Program-made: the position numbers and the translations under genes
The notes under the pieces: generated by a model
The model's database searches: none
What the model saw: the letters and a program-made list of their open reading frames with translations, nothing else
What the model was told of the DNA's origin: nothing
DNA from: an uncultured Oscillibacter sp.
Lineage (GTDB): Bacteria; Bacillota; Clostridia; Oscillospirales; Oscillospiraceae
NCBI GenBank assembly: GCA_910583695.1
Contig: CAJTZL010000026.1
Span: 1 to 35,331 of the forward strand
Reading direction: 5' to 3'
Length of the DNA: 35,331 nt
In this document: positions 22,882 to 31,066 of the stretch, one piece after another
How the letters are laid out: every line of letters starts with the position of its first letter
Numbering within the stretch: the first letter of the stretch is position 1

Positions 22882-23502
22882 ATGGAAAAAGGCTTTACCA
22901 TCACTTATGAGTACGGGGAAAACCTGTATGTCAACACCACAAACCGCTGCAACTTCAACTGCGAGTTCTGCCTCCGGCACAACGGGCATGGGGGGAGCAT
23001 CTACACCCACAACCTCTGGCTGAAGCGGGAGCCCACCCGGGAGGAAATCCTGGCGGACATCGAAAGCCGGGACCTCTCCCGGTACAAGCAGCTGGTCTTC
23101 TGCGGCTTCGGTGAGCCCAGCTACCGGATCGAGGATATCTGCTGGGTCATCGACCAGTTAAAGGCGCAGAACCGCAAGCCCTTCACCCGCATGGATACCA
23201 ACGGCACCGGAAATCTCATCCATGGCCGGAACATCTGCCCGGATTTTGCCGGGCGCTTTGACATGGTCTCCATCTCTCTGAATACCGACACGGCAGAGAA
23301 GTACGACGCCCTCTGCCATCCGGTCCAGGGAGGGGCTTACGAGGCCATGAAATCCTTTGCCAAGGAATTGCGGCAGTATGTGCCTACAGTGATGATGACC
23401 GTGGTGGACACGATTCCCAAGGAGGAAATTGAGAACTGCCGGAAAATCTGTGAGGAAGAAATCGGAGCGGTTTACCGGGTCCGGGAATATATTGAAGATT
23501 AA
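22882..23502 (+). CDS. TatD-associated radical SAM protein
   Basis: A 206-aa radical SAM enzyme with the cluster-binding motif CNFNCEFC (CxxxCxxC), followed by FGEPSYR and the strand pattern MDTNGTGN and VSISLNTD. Its short length and sequence match the radical SAM family repeatedly found with tatD (TIGR04038-type). These proteins are thought to modify an unknown substrate linked to TatD. AAAGGAG precedes ATG 22882; a longer frame from 22822 is not supported. Here two other genes separate it from tatD, all on the same strand with short gaps. Confidence 0.9.
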   Translation: MEKGFTITYEYGENLYVNTTNRCNFNCEFCLRHNGHGGSIYTHNLWLKREPTREEILADIESRDLSRYKQLVFCGFGEPSYRIEDICWVIDQLKAQNRKPFTRMDTNGTGNLIHGRNICPDFAGRFDMVSISLNTDTAEKYDALCHPVQGGAYEAMKSFAKELRQYVPTVMMTVVDTIPKEEIENCRKICEEEIGAVYRVREYIED

Positions 23503-23519
23503 GGAAAGGATGCGAGACG

Positions 23520-23759
23520 ATGTTTCATTTGCTGGGTTCCCTGATTATGGGCGCACTGATAGGCTGGATTGCCGGAAAGCTGATGGACACCGACGGCGGG
23601 TTTTTCCGCAATGTCATCATCGGCATTGTAGGCTCCGCCGTGGGCAGCACCGTGTTCGGTTTGTTCGGCTTTTACGCCTACGGCTGGTTCGCCAACCTCA
23701 TTGTGGATGTGGCAGGCGCGTGCTTGTTCATCTGGGTGGCGCGAAAATTGTTTCATTAA
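23520..23759 (+). CDS. GlsB/YeaQ/YmgE-family stress membrane protein
   Basis: A 79-aa protein with three hydrophobic segments rich in Gly and small residues (LIMGALIGWIAGKLM, VIIGIVGSAVGSTVFGLFG and the C-terminal helix), typical of the transglycosylase-associated GlsB/YeaQ family. Often induced by general stress; exact role is unclear. GAAAGGA lies upstream of ATG 23520. It may be the last gene of the tatD operon, 17 bases after the radical SAM gene. Confidence 0.88.
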   Translation: MFHLLGSLIMGALIGWIAGKLMDTDGGFFRNVIIGIVGSAVGSTVFGLFGFYAYGWFANLIVDVAGACLFIWVARKLFH

Positions 23760-23774
23760 ACCCTCGACCGTACA

Positions 23775-23808
23775 AAATGGGCTTTCGCCTTCCGGCGAAA
23801 GCCCATTT
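23775..23808. terminator. Bidirectional terminator
   Basis: A perfect 15-bp stem (23775-23789 with 23794-23808) around TTCC, with A and T runs at the stem ends. It serves the plus-strand tatD operon and the convergent VOC gene. Confidence 0.88.
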
Positions 23809-23811
23809 CCT

Positions 23812-24210
23812 TTACAGCATTTGCAGCAGCTCAATCTGCTCCCCAGAGGGGCCGGTAAAGAACCAGTTCTGCAGCCCTCCGAAAAGCTCCGGCAGGACTT
23901 TTTTCTCCGGCGTCAGGAAGGTATCCACTCCTGCCGCCCGAACCGCCGCGGCGGCCGCATCCAAATCGTCCACCAGAAGGGCGAAGTGAGGGAGGTTCCC
24001 CTCTCCCATGGGCATGGCCCCAGGGCTTTGAATCAGCTCCAGCGTGATGCCGCCGAAGGCTACAAGAGCCAGCTTCTTCTCCCCCTCCGGCGTGGACACG
24101 CCGCCCCGGCCTTTCACCGTGCCGCCCAATCTTTCGTAGAAGGCGATGCTCTCCTCCATATCCCGGGTGTAAACAGCCACGTGCCCAAGACCCAGACAAT
24201 GTTCGTTCAT
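23812..24210 (-). CDS. VOC-family (glyoxalase-like) protein
   Basis: A 132-aa single-domain vicinal oxygen chelate protein: LGHVAVYTRDMEESIAFYE at the start, the second repeat at LPHFALLVDD, and ELLQML with the final Glu. Metal-ligand positions (His in GHVAVY, Glu in LELIQS, His in PHFALL, Glu near the end) are consistent with a metal site. Members include lactoylglutathione lyase and methylmalonyl-CoA epimerase; the exact reaction is not readable. ATG 24210 follows GGGGGAG. It lies 77 bases after the thiolase gene on the same strand and may be transcribed with it. Confidence 0.88.
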   Translation of the reverse strand: MNEHCLGLGHVAVYTRDMEESIAFYERLGGTVKGRGGVSTPEGEKKLALVAFGGITLELIQSPGAMPMGEGNLPHFALLVDDLDAAAAAVRAAGVDTFLTPEKKVLPELFGGLQNWFFTGPSGEQIELLQML

Positions 24211-24231
24211 TTTAATTGCTCCCCCCATAGC

Positions 24232-24259
24232 CAAAGAGGGACCCGAAGGCCCCTCTTTG
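24232..24259 (-). terminator. Hairpin after the thiolase gene
   Basis: CAAAGAGGG pairs with CCCTCTTTG over 9 bp, with more pairs inside around CGAA. There is no real U-tract on the minus strand, so it may only partly stop transcription before the VOC gene. Confidence 0.5.
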
Positions 24260-24287
24260 CAGTTCATCTTCTTTCCACTTCGCAAGC

Positions 24288-25544
24288 TCAGCACTTCTCA
24301 AAGATAGTGGCAACGCCCATGCCGCCACCGATGCAGAGGGTGGCCAAGCCCTTCTTGGCATCGTCCCGCTTCTGCATTTCATGGAGCAGAGTGACAATGA
24401 TCCGCGCGCCGGAAGCGCCCACAGGGTGGCCCAGAGCGATGGCTCCGCCGTTGACGTTGACCTTCGCCATATCAAAGCCCAGCTCCCGGCCCACCGCGAT
24501 GGACTGGGCGGCAAAGGCTTCGTTGGCTTCAATGAGGTCGATGTCGTCGATGGTCACGCCGGCTTTCGCCATGGCCTGACGGGAAGCAGGCACGGGGCCC
24601 ACGCCCATGATCTTGGGATCCACACCGCCCTGGCCCCAGCCGATGAGCTTGGCCATGGGCTTCAGGCCGTACTTCTCCACAGCCTCGCCGGAGGCCAGGA
24701 TGATGGCGGCCGCACCGTCGTTGATTCCGGAGGCGTTGGCCGCAGTTACCCGCTGCTGGCCCTTATCCTCGGTTTCCTTCTTTCCAGTGACATCGAAGGT
24801 GTGAACCACTTCGGGATTGGGGGACTCGGGACCCACGGGGAACGCGCCCCGCAGCTTGGCAATACCCTCGGCGGTGACACCGGCCTTGGGATACTCGTCC
24901 TTCTTGAAATCCACCATGTCCCGCTTGACCTTCACGGGGACGGGAACGATCTCGGCCTCGAACTTGCCGGCGGCCTGAGCGGCCTCGGTCTTCTGCTGGG
25001 AGGCGGCGGCGAACTCGTCCTGCTCCTGGCGGGTGATGCCCCAGATGTCGTTGATATTTTCCGCAGTGGTTCCCATGTGGTAGTTGTTATAGGCGTCCCA
25101 CAGGCCGTCCTTGATCATGGTACCCACCAGCTTCTTGTCACCCATACGGGCGCCCCAGCGGGCATCCATGGAAGCGAAGGGAGCGGCGCTCATGTTCTCG
25201 GTGCCGCCGCAGACGACCACGTCGGCATCCCCGGCCAGGATGGAACGGGCACCCTCAATGAGAGACTTCATGCCGGAGCCACAGACCATGCCCACGGTGT
25301 AGGCGGGAACGGAGTAAGGAATACCGGCCTTGATGGAGACCTGACGGGCCACGTTCTGGCCCTGGGCGGCGGTGAGGATGCAGCCGAACATGACCTCATC
25401 CACATTCTCCGGCTTCACACCAGCGCGGTTCAGGGCCTCCTTGACCACAATCGCGCCCAGCTCCGCAGCGGGAGTGTTCTTCAGACTGCCGCCAAAGGAG
25501 CCGATGGCGGTGCGGCAGCAGTTCACGACATAAAGATCTTTCAT
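24288..25544 (-). CDS. thlA: Acetyl-CoA C-acetyltransferase (thiolase)
   Basis: A 418-aa biosynthetic thiolase, which condenses two acetyl-CoA to acetoacetyl-CoA, the first step of butyrate formation in Clostridia. Active-site residues are the Cys in VCGSGMKS (about 88), the His in GHPVGASGAR and the Cys in CIGGGMG, with the family motif ANEAFAAQ. Typical members have about 392 residues; the extra 25 lie between LRGAF (about 233) and TAANASG (about 265), as an insert rich in Glu, Pro and Lys. A good promoter and a structured leader precede the start. GAGGAACA-type ribosome site before ATG 25544. Confidence 0.95.
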   Translation of the reverse strand: MKDLYVVNCCRTAIGSFGGSLKNTPAAELGAIVVKEALNRAGVKPENVDEVMFGCILTAAQGQNVARQVSIKAGIPYSVPAYTVGMVCGSGMKSLIEGARSILAGDADVVVCGGTENMSAAPFASMDARWGARMGDKKLVGTMIKDGLWDAYNNYHMGTTAENINDIWGITRQEQDEFAAASQQKTEAAQAAGKFEAEIVPVPVKVKRDMVDFKKDEYPKAGVTAEGIAKLRGAFPVGPESPNPEVVHTFDVTGKKETEDKGQQRVTAANASGINDGAAAIILASGEAVEKYGLKPMAKLIGWGQGGVDPKIMGVGPVPASRQAMAKAGVTIDDIDLIEANEAFAAQSIAVGRELGFDMAKVNVNGGAIALGHPVGASGARIIVTLLHEMQKRDDAKKGLATLCIGGGMGVATIFEKC

Positions 25545-25614
25545 GATGTTCCTCCGTTTTGTAATATTTTGGCGGCTCGGCGGGCCGCCGGAGTTTCAAC
25601 GGGCGAGACGGGGC

Positions 25615-25642
25615 GCGGATTGCCAATTTTTTGGCAACCCGC
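25615..25642 (-). other. Hairpin in the thiolase mRNA leader
   Basis: On the minus strand a 12-bp stem with one G-U pair (25631-25642 with 25615-25626) closes a four-base A loop. It lies about 20 bases after the predicted start of transcription. It could stabilise the mRNA or regulate elongation. Confidence 0.5.
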
Positions 25643-25664
25643 CGGCCGCCTTTCTCTGCGTATC

Positions 25665-25693
25665 ATTATAGAGACTCCGCCCCGTTTCGTCAA
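25665..25693 (-). promoter_or_regulatory. Promoter of the thiolase gene
   Basis: On the minus strand TTGACG (25688-25693), 17 bases, TATAAT (25665-25670): close to full vegetative consensus, as expected for a highly expressed central enzyme. The leader is about 115 bases. Confidence 0.85.
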
Positions 25694-25747
25694 TGGGCTT
25701 TTCTCAGGTTTTATAATTTCGTTAAATCTTTGACAAAATCAGGGCCG

Positions 25748-25768
25748 TTTTCGTCAAGGTGACGAAAA
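25748..25768. promoter_or_regulatory. Inverted repeat upstream of the thiolase promoter
   Basis: TTTTCGTCA, AGG, TGACGAAAA: a perfect 9-bp inverted repeat with a three-base spacer, about 55 bases upstream of the -35 box. TTTCGTCA occurs again at the -35 region (25685-25692), so a regulator may contact both. The regulator is unknown. Confidence 0.4.
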
Positions 25769-25903
25769 TCCAGCGTTTTCCATTCCGCCAAGCGGACTTG
25801 CCGACGATTCCCAGTCTGCTATCATGTAACGGAGCTGCGCAGGGCTCTTTCCATATCCGCTTTATGAGGTAATTTTATGGATATTTCAAGCTGAATCAAG
25901 CAG

Positions 25904-26398
25904 ATGCTGACCGTCCGGGAGGAAATGTGCGGCCTGGATTTTGAAAAGCTCTACAGGTACTGCCCTCCAAACAAAGGCTGTTCCCAGGAGGATATCCGCC
26001 GCGCAGAGGCCCGGCTGGGCGTCCGTCTGGACGCCCAGTATGCGGATTTTCTGAGGTACGCCAATGGGTGGAGGGAGTTCTTCGGCGATATCAGTCTCTT
26101 CGGGACGCAGGAATTAGCCGGGAGCCCGGAACTGGATATGGCCTGGGAGCTGCTGGAGCTTGTATACCCCCTTAATCCTCATTTGGCGTTCCAAAAAGAG
26201 GACCTGCTACCAATCGCCATAGACGAGGCCGGCAGAGGGTTCTTCGTCCTGGCGCCCTCCGCAAGAGGCGGCCCGGGAGCCGTTATCTGGTTTGCCGGGC
26301 AGGAGGTGGAACGGTATGCCTCTTTCCATGATTTCCTGCGCTCTATCCTGCAATACAACATAGACGATCTGGAGGAATCCTTCAAAGGGCGCGCTTAA
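25904..26398 (+). CDS. SUKH (SMI1/KNR4) family protein, possibly broken at its start
   Basis: A 164-aa SMI1/KNR4-type protein: GCSQEDIRRAEARLGVRL, then YADFLRYANGW, and a central DLLPIAIDEAGRGFFVL stretch and an FHDFLRSIL end. The family acts as a toxin-immunity or protein-binding fold. ATG 25904 has no ribosome site. An upstream ATG at 25877 in the same frame has GAGGT at a good distance but is followed after five codons by TGA (25892-25894), so the natural start may have been lost by a nonsense change. No toxin gene is adjacent. Either translation restarts weakly at 25904, or this is a recent pseudogene. Confidence 0.7.
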   Translation: MLTVREEMCGLDFEKLYRYCPPNKGCSQEDIRRAEARLGVRLDAQYADFLRYANGWREFFGDISLFGTQELAGSPELDMAWELLELVYPLNPHLAFQKEDLLPIAIDEAGRGFFVLAPSARGGPGAVIWFAGQEVERYASFHDFLRSILQYNIDDLEESFKGRA

Positions 26399-26454
26399 TC
26401 CGCCGGGTTTTCTTTGCACGCTCCTCCCGGCAGGCCGGCCTCTTGTGCAGTCAC

Positions 26455-27456
26455 CTATTTCCCTGCCTCCCGCAGTTCTGCCAGAGCTTTGTCGAAGGCG
26501 GCGGCATCCAGGCCGTCATAGGCCGGAGCGGTCTGAACCAGGGCTCCCTCCGCCGCATCCTGGAGCAGGCGGTCAAACGCCTCTCCTGCCAGGGCTCCGC
26601 TCTCGGACGCCAGACGGCGGAGGATGGAAAAGCCCTCCTCCGACTCCAGAATCCCGGAATACTGTCCCTCCTCCAAGGCCCTGGCCGCTTCCTCCAGCGC
26701 CTGGGACAGGGTCCCGTCTCCCGGCAACAGAGTCCGGGGGCCCGCCGCGTCATCCCCCTCCGCCGCCAGAGCCGGGAAAGCCGCCGCCGGGTCCTCCGCG
26801 ACGTTGAGGCGGGAGAACACCTCCGCCGCCCGCTCCCGGGCCGCTTCCCGGTCCTCCCCGGCGGAGATCAGGATGCGGTCCACTGTCAGGCTGTCCACCT
26901 GATCCAGAAGCCCGGAAAGCTCACTGCCCTCGGTGAGGCAGAGATTGTAGAGTTTGGCATAGAGCATTCCCACCTCCGTCAGCTCCTCCGCCCGGAGGCG
27001 GTCCAACCCCAGATCTGCCAGCTCTTTCAAGTACGCCTCCTCCCCGCCCCGGGCGGCGGACTGTTTCTCCCAGGTTTCCGTCAAGGCGGCCCGCTCCGCC
27101 TCGCTGAGGATGCAGCCATAGCGCACCGCCCAGTTCTCCACCGTGGCGTAGAGCGCGGTATTGGCCAGGGCCTGATCCTTGGCGTAATCCGCCAGGGAGC
27201 CGCCGGAGACGGGGGTCTCCCAATCCAGAGACAGGCCGGAGTCCTTGTACTTCTCCCGAATCTGGTCACAAGTAAACGCCAGCCAGTAGAGGTAGCGCCA
27301 GGCCGGGACCTCCCGGCCGTCCACCGTCAGCAAAATCATCTCCTCTCCCAGTTCCGCCGCACGGCCCAGCAGAGAGGCCTCCTCTTCCTTTTTCAGGGCG
27401 CAGCCGCTGAGCCCCAGGCACAGGGCCAGGGCCAGGGCCGCCATTCGTTTCCTCAT
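26455..27456 (-). CDS. PrsA/SurA-like peptidylprolyl isomerase-type lipoprotein
   Basis: A 333-aa secreted lipoprotein. The signal peptide MRKRMAALALALCLGLSGC has a lipobox with Cys at about residue 19. The N-terminal half is helical as in SurA/PrsA chaperone domains (EMILLTVDGREVPAWRYLYW), and the C-terminal half contains segments consistent with a parvulin domain (DRILISAGEDREAARERAAE, LSQALEEAARALEEGQYSG). It would help fold secreted proteins outside the membrane. ATG 27456 follows GGGAGG; the longer frame to 27534 is unsupported. It follows mfd in the order seen in other Clostridia, but a terminator separates the two and a TATAAT box (27490-27495, minus strand) may give it its own promoter. 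Confidence 0.8.
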   Translation of the reverse strand: MRKRMAALALALCLGLSGCALKKEEEASLLGRAAELGEEMILLTVDGREVPAWRYLYWLAFTCDQIREKYKDSGLSLDWETPVSGGSLADYAKDQALANTALYATVENWAVRYGCILSEAERAALTETWEKQSAARGGEEAYLKELADLGLDRLRAEELTEVGMLYAKLYNLCLTEGSELSGLLDQVDSLTVDRILISAGEDREAARERAAEVFSRLNVAEDPAAAFPALAAEGDDAAGPRTLLPGDGTLSQALEEAARALEEGQYSGILESEEGFSILRRLASESGALAGEAFDRLLQDAAEGALVQTAPAYDGLDAAAFDKALAELREAGK

Positions 27457-27519
27457 CGCTCCCGCTCCTCCCATAAGGTTGTCCGAACCATTATATGGGC
27501 CGGCGGCGGCGGATATGAC

Positions 27520-27547
27520 AAAGCGGGAGCCCAAGGGCTCCCGCTTT
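27520..27547 (-). terminator. Terminator of mfd
   Basis: AAAGCGGGAGCCC and GGGCTCCCGCTTT form a perfect 13-bp stem around AA, 4 bases after the mfd stop. The downstream T-run is short. Confidence 0.85.
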
Positions 27548-27551
27548 GCCG

Positions 27552-30500
27552 TTATGCCATTTGCAGTTTTAAATCCTCCACCAGCTCCATGGCGCTTTCC
27601 AGGGCATCGGCCCCGGGCTTCAGCTTCAGGGTCAGCGCCGGGTCGTCTCCGGCGGCTATCGTAAGGCGCTGGCGGTACTTGTTCAATCCGCAGACCCGCA
27701 CTACCGCCTCCGGGCGGAAGACCGCCAGCTGGAAGCGGAGGACGTCCCGTTTCTGGGTGATGTCCGATACTCCCGCTCTTGCCGCCGCCGCCCGGAGCAG
27801 GGCCACGTCCAGCAGGGCCAGCACCGGCCTGGGAGCCTCCCCGTAGCGGTCCAGCAGTTCGTCCAGCAAGTCCGACGCATCATCGTTGGAGCGGATGGCG
27901 GCAATGCGGCGATAGAGGTCCATCCGCTGTTCCGGGGAAGACACATAGCGCTCCGGGATGTTGGCGTTGACGGTCAGATCGGCGGAGCACTCCGTTTCGA
28001 TCTGCCTCTCCTCGCCCCGCTCCTCCAACACCGCCTCTTCCAGCAGCTTCAAATAGAGGTCATAGCCCACACTCATGAGGTACCCGGACTGCTCCGGGCC
28101 CAGGAGGTTTCCCGCTCCCCGGATCTCCAGGTCCCGCATGGCAATGCGGAAGCCGGAGCCGAACTCCACATACTCCCGGATGGCGGAGAGCCGCTTGGCG
28201 GCAACCTCCTGGAGCACCTTCCCCTTCCGGTAGGTCAGGTAGGCATAGGCCCGCCGAGCACTGCGGCCGATACGGCCCCGAATCTGGTGAAGCTGGGCCA
28301 GCCCCATTTTGTCCGCGTCTTCAATAATCAGGGTGTTCACATTGGAGATGTCGATTCCCGTTTCGATGATGGTGGTGCAGACCAGCACATCCGCCTCTCC
28401 GTCCACCATGGCCCGCATGACGGCGGACAGCTCCTGTTCGCTCATCTTCCCATGGCCAGTGACCACCCGGACCTCCGGACCCAGCAGCTTCTGGATGCGG
28501 GAAGCTGTCAGGTCGATGCTCTCCACCCGGTTGTGGAGATAGTAGAGCTGCCCGCCCCGGCTGAGCTCCTTCCGCATGGCGTCTTCCAGGATGGCCCAGT
28601 CGTGCTCCAGCACGTAGGTCTGAACCGGCTGGCGGTCCGCCGGGGGCTCCTCGATGGTGGACATGTCCCGAAGGCCCGAAAGGGCCATGTTCAGCGTCCG
28701 GGGAATGGGCGTGGCGGAGAGGGTCAGCACGTCCACCTGCCGGCTCATCTCCTTCAAGCGCTCCTTGTGGGTGACGCCGAAGCGCTGTTCCTCATCGATA
28801 ATCAGGAGCCCCAGGTCCTTGAACTCCATACCCTTTTGCAGCAGCTTGTGGGTGCCGATGAGAAGGTCCACCCGCCCTTCCTTTGCCAGCTCCAGAATGC
28901 GCTTCTGGTCCTTGGCCGGCGTGAAGCGGGAGAGCACCTCAATCCGCACCGGGAAATCCCGGAAGCGGCCCATAGCCGTGGCGTAGTGCTGCTGAGCCAG
29001 AACGGTGGTGGGCACCAGGATGGCCGCCTGTTTCCCGTCCAGCACGCACTTCATCACCGCCCGGAGGGCCACCTCCGTCTTGCCGTAGCCCACGTCGCCG
29101 CAGAGGAGGCGGTCCATGGGCCGGGGCCGCTCCATGTCCTTCTTGATTTCCACGATGGCCCGGAGCTGGTCGTCGGTCTCCGCGTAGGGAAACGCCTCCT
29201 CAAACTCCCTCTGCCAGGGAGAGTCCGGGGAGAAGGCGAAGCCGGGGCGGCGCTGGCGCTCGGCGTAGAGCTTCGTCAGGCCCTTGGCCAAGTCCTTGAC
29301 GGCCTTCTTGGCCCGGGTCTTCTGCTTGGCCCACTCGGTGCCCCCCAGCTTGTTCAGCTTCTGGCGGCCCTCGCCGTCCTCCCCGCCGCCGATATACTTG
29401 CTTACCAAGTCCAATGCCGTGGCGGGAACGTAGAGGCAGTCCCCCCCGGCGTAGTCGATTTTGATATAGTCCTTCTCCACGCCGTCCACCGGCATCCGCT
29501 GAATGCCCGCAAAGCGGCCCACGCCGTGGTGGGTGTGAACCACCAGATCCCCGGGTTTCAAGTCCGTGTAGGACTGTATTTTCTGGCGGTTGGAGTCTTT
29601 CTTGAGCCTGGCCCGCTTCCGGGAGGGGGCCATCAGCTGGCCCTCCGTCAGCACCGCCAGCTTTAAGGCCGGCCACTCGCACCCGGCGGAAAGCGCCCCC
29701 ACGGTAATGCGAATTTCCCCCTGGGCGGGCATGGCCGTCCCCCGGATATCCAGAGCGGCGGGGATGCCCCGCTCCGTCAGGAGACTGTGGAGATTGTTCG
29801 CCCGGGTCTCCCCGCCGCAGAGAAGCAGCACCGCGCTGCCGTTTTCCCGGTACTGCTCCAGGTCTGTGACGGCGGTTTCCAGGCTGCCGCCGTAAGAACT
29901 GAGCTGCCGGGCGTTGACGCTTACGATGCCCTTGGGCGGATAGGGGTAGCGGGAGGTGGGCAGGGCATTTGCCATAATCATGGGAAACGCCTCCAGGGCG
30001 GCGTAAAGCTCCTCGGTGGAGAGGAGCAGCTTTGCGTAATCCCCCGCCAGGACGCCCGCCTCCATCAGGGCCTCCAGGTCCTGGCGGTTCTGAAGCAGGG
30101 CCCCCTTCACCCGCTCATCCACCCGGCCCGCCTCACAGAGGAACACCAAGGCGTCCGGGGGCAGGTAATGGACTCCGGCCGTGTTGTCCGGGTAGACGGC
30201 GGCCAGATAGCGGTCACAGCCGTCGGGGACCGATCCGCTGCTCAGGCGCTCCCCATCCTCCCGGAGGCGGGCGGCGGCGGGCGCGCCCTTTTTCTCCAGC
30301 TTTGCCGCCAGAGCCAGAAGCTTTGCCCCCAGGCCCTCCAGTCCTCCCTCCGCCTGCCGGGGCAGAACCTCGGCGGCGGGAAGAATCCGGGCGGAGTCCA
30401 GGTTCACCGTCCGCCGCTGGGTGCCGGGGTCAAAGGCCCCCATGGAGTCGATTTCATCGTCAAAAAACTCACAGCGGACCGGCTGGTTCATCAGAGGGGA

Positions 30501-31049
30501 AAACACGTCCAGAATGCCGCCCCGGAGGGCGAACTGGCCCACGCCCTCCACCTGCTGGCAGCGGGTATACCCGGCGGCCAGCAGCCGGTCCGTCAGCTCC
30601 GGCAGGTCCCTCCGCTCCCCCACGCTCAGGGTGAGGGACAGATCCCTCAACAGCTTCGGGGGCAGGGTCCGGGCCATCAGAGCGTCGGCGGTAGCCACCA
30701 CCGCCCGGGGCGCGCCCTGGGCCATGGCATAGAGGGCCGCCAGACGGCCCCGCTCCCAGTCCCGGGAGGCCACGGCCCCGGGGCGGAGCTGCCACTCCCG
30801 GCTCAACAGCGTCACAGGGGGCTCTCCCAACAGGGCCTCCAGGTCTCCCGCCAGCTGGCGGGCCTCCCCCTCGTCTCCGCAGAGAAAGACTGCCGGGCGG
30901 CCCGCCGCCTGGGCCGTCGCCGCGCCGAGGCAGGCCCGATGGACCGGCTGGAGCCCCGTAACGGCAGCGGGGCAGCCGCCGTCCTCCACCCGGCGGAGAA
31001 GCTCCCCCGCCTCCGGAATGGTCATCAATTTTTCCAGCAGATGTTTCAT
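27552..31049 (-). CDS. mfd: Transcription-repair coupling factor
   Basis: A 1165-aa DNA translocase that removes stalled RNA polymerase from lesions and recruits UvrA. In order: UvrB-homology N-terminal part, the RNA-polymerase-interacting (CarD-like) domain from LKPGDLVVHTHHGVGRF (about residue 496), the RecG-like motor with Walker A GDVGYGKTE (about 650), the IDEEQRFG box (about 751), VLTLSATPIPRTL and the TRG-type motif with RGRIGRSARRAYAYL, and the C-terminal UvrA-inhibitory domain. Length is normal for the family. GGGAG precedes ATG 31049. It starts 17 bases after pth, which gives the pth-mfd order of Bacillus. Confidence 0.97.
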   Translation of the reverse strand: MKHLLEKLMTIPEAGELLRRVEDGGCPAAVTGLQPVHRACLGAATAQAAGRPAVFLCGDEGEARQLAGDLEALLGEPPVTLLSREWQLRPGAVASRDWERGRLAALYAMAQGAPRAVVATADALMARTLPPKLLRDLSLTLSVGERRDLPELTDRLLAAGYTRCQQVEGVGQFALRGGILDVFSPLMNQPVRCEFFDDEIDSMGAFDPGTQRRTVNLDSARILPAAEVLPRQAEGGLEGLGAKLLALAAKLEKKGAPAAARLREDGERLSSGSVPDGCDRYLAAVYPDNTAGVHYLPPDALVFLCEAGRVDERVKGALLQNRQDLEALMEAGVLAGDYAKLLLSTEELYAALEAFPMIMANALPTSRYPYPPKGIVSVNARQLSSYGGSLETAVTDLEQYRENGSAVLLLCGGETRANNLHSLLTERGIPAALDIRGTAMPAQGEIRITVGALSAGCEWPALKLAVLTEGQLMAPSRKRARLKKDSNRQKIQSYTDLKPGDLVVHTHHGVGRFAGIQRMPVDGVEKDYIKIDYAGGDCLYVPATALDLVSKYIGGGEDGEGRQKLNKLGGTEWAKQKTRAKKAVKDLAKGLTKLYAERQRRPGFAFSPDSPWQREFEEAFPYAETDDQLRAIVEIKKDMERPRPMDRLLCGDVGYGKTEVALRAVMKCVLDGKQAAILVPTTVLAQQHYATAMGRFRDFPVRIEVLSRFTPAKDQKRILELAKEGRVDLLIGTHKLLQKGMEFKDLGLLIIDEEQRFGVTHKERLKEMSRQVDVLTLSATPIPRTLNMALSGLRDMSTIEEPPADRQPVQTYVLEHDWAILEDAMRKELSRGGQLYYLHNRVESIDLTASRIQKLLGPEVRVVTGHGKMSEQELSAVMRAMVDGEADVLVCTTIIETGIDISNVNTLIIEDADKMGLAQLHQIRGRIGRSARRAYAYLTYRKGKVLQEVAAKRLSAIREYVEFGSGFRIAMRDLEIRGAGNLLGPEQSGYLMSVGYDLYLKLLEEAVLEERGEERQIETECSADLTVNANIPERYVSSPEQRMDLYRRIAAIRSNDDASDLLDELLDRYGEAPRPVLALLDVALLRAAAARAGVSDITQKRDVLRFQLAVFRPEAVVRVCGLNKYRQRLTIAAGDDPALTLKLKPGADALESAMELVEDLKLQMA

Positions 31050-31066
31050 GGCAGCTCCCTTTGCAG

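Noticed and set aside
25904..26398. SUKH protein as immunity gene of a toxin system
   Set aside because: No toxin, secretion or polymorphic-toxin gene is adjacent; neighbours are metabolic and folding genes.
28287..29666. Long plus-strand open frame inside mfd (459 codons), and similar long frames at 24381-25733, 26443-27846 and 29787-31127
   Set aside because: They are antisense to well-identified genes, have no ribosome sites or family motifs, and come from high GC at third positions.
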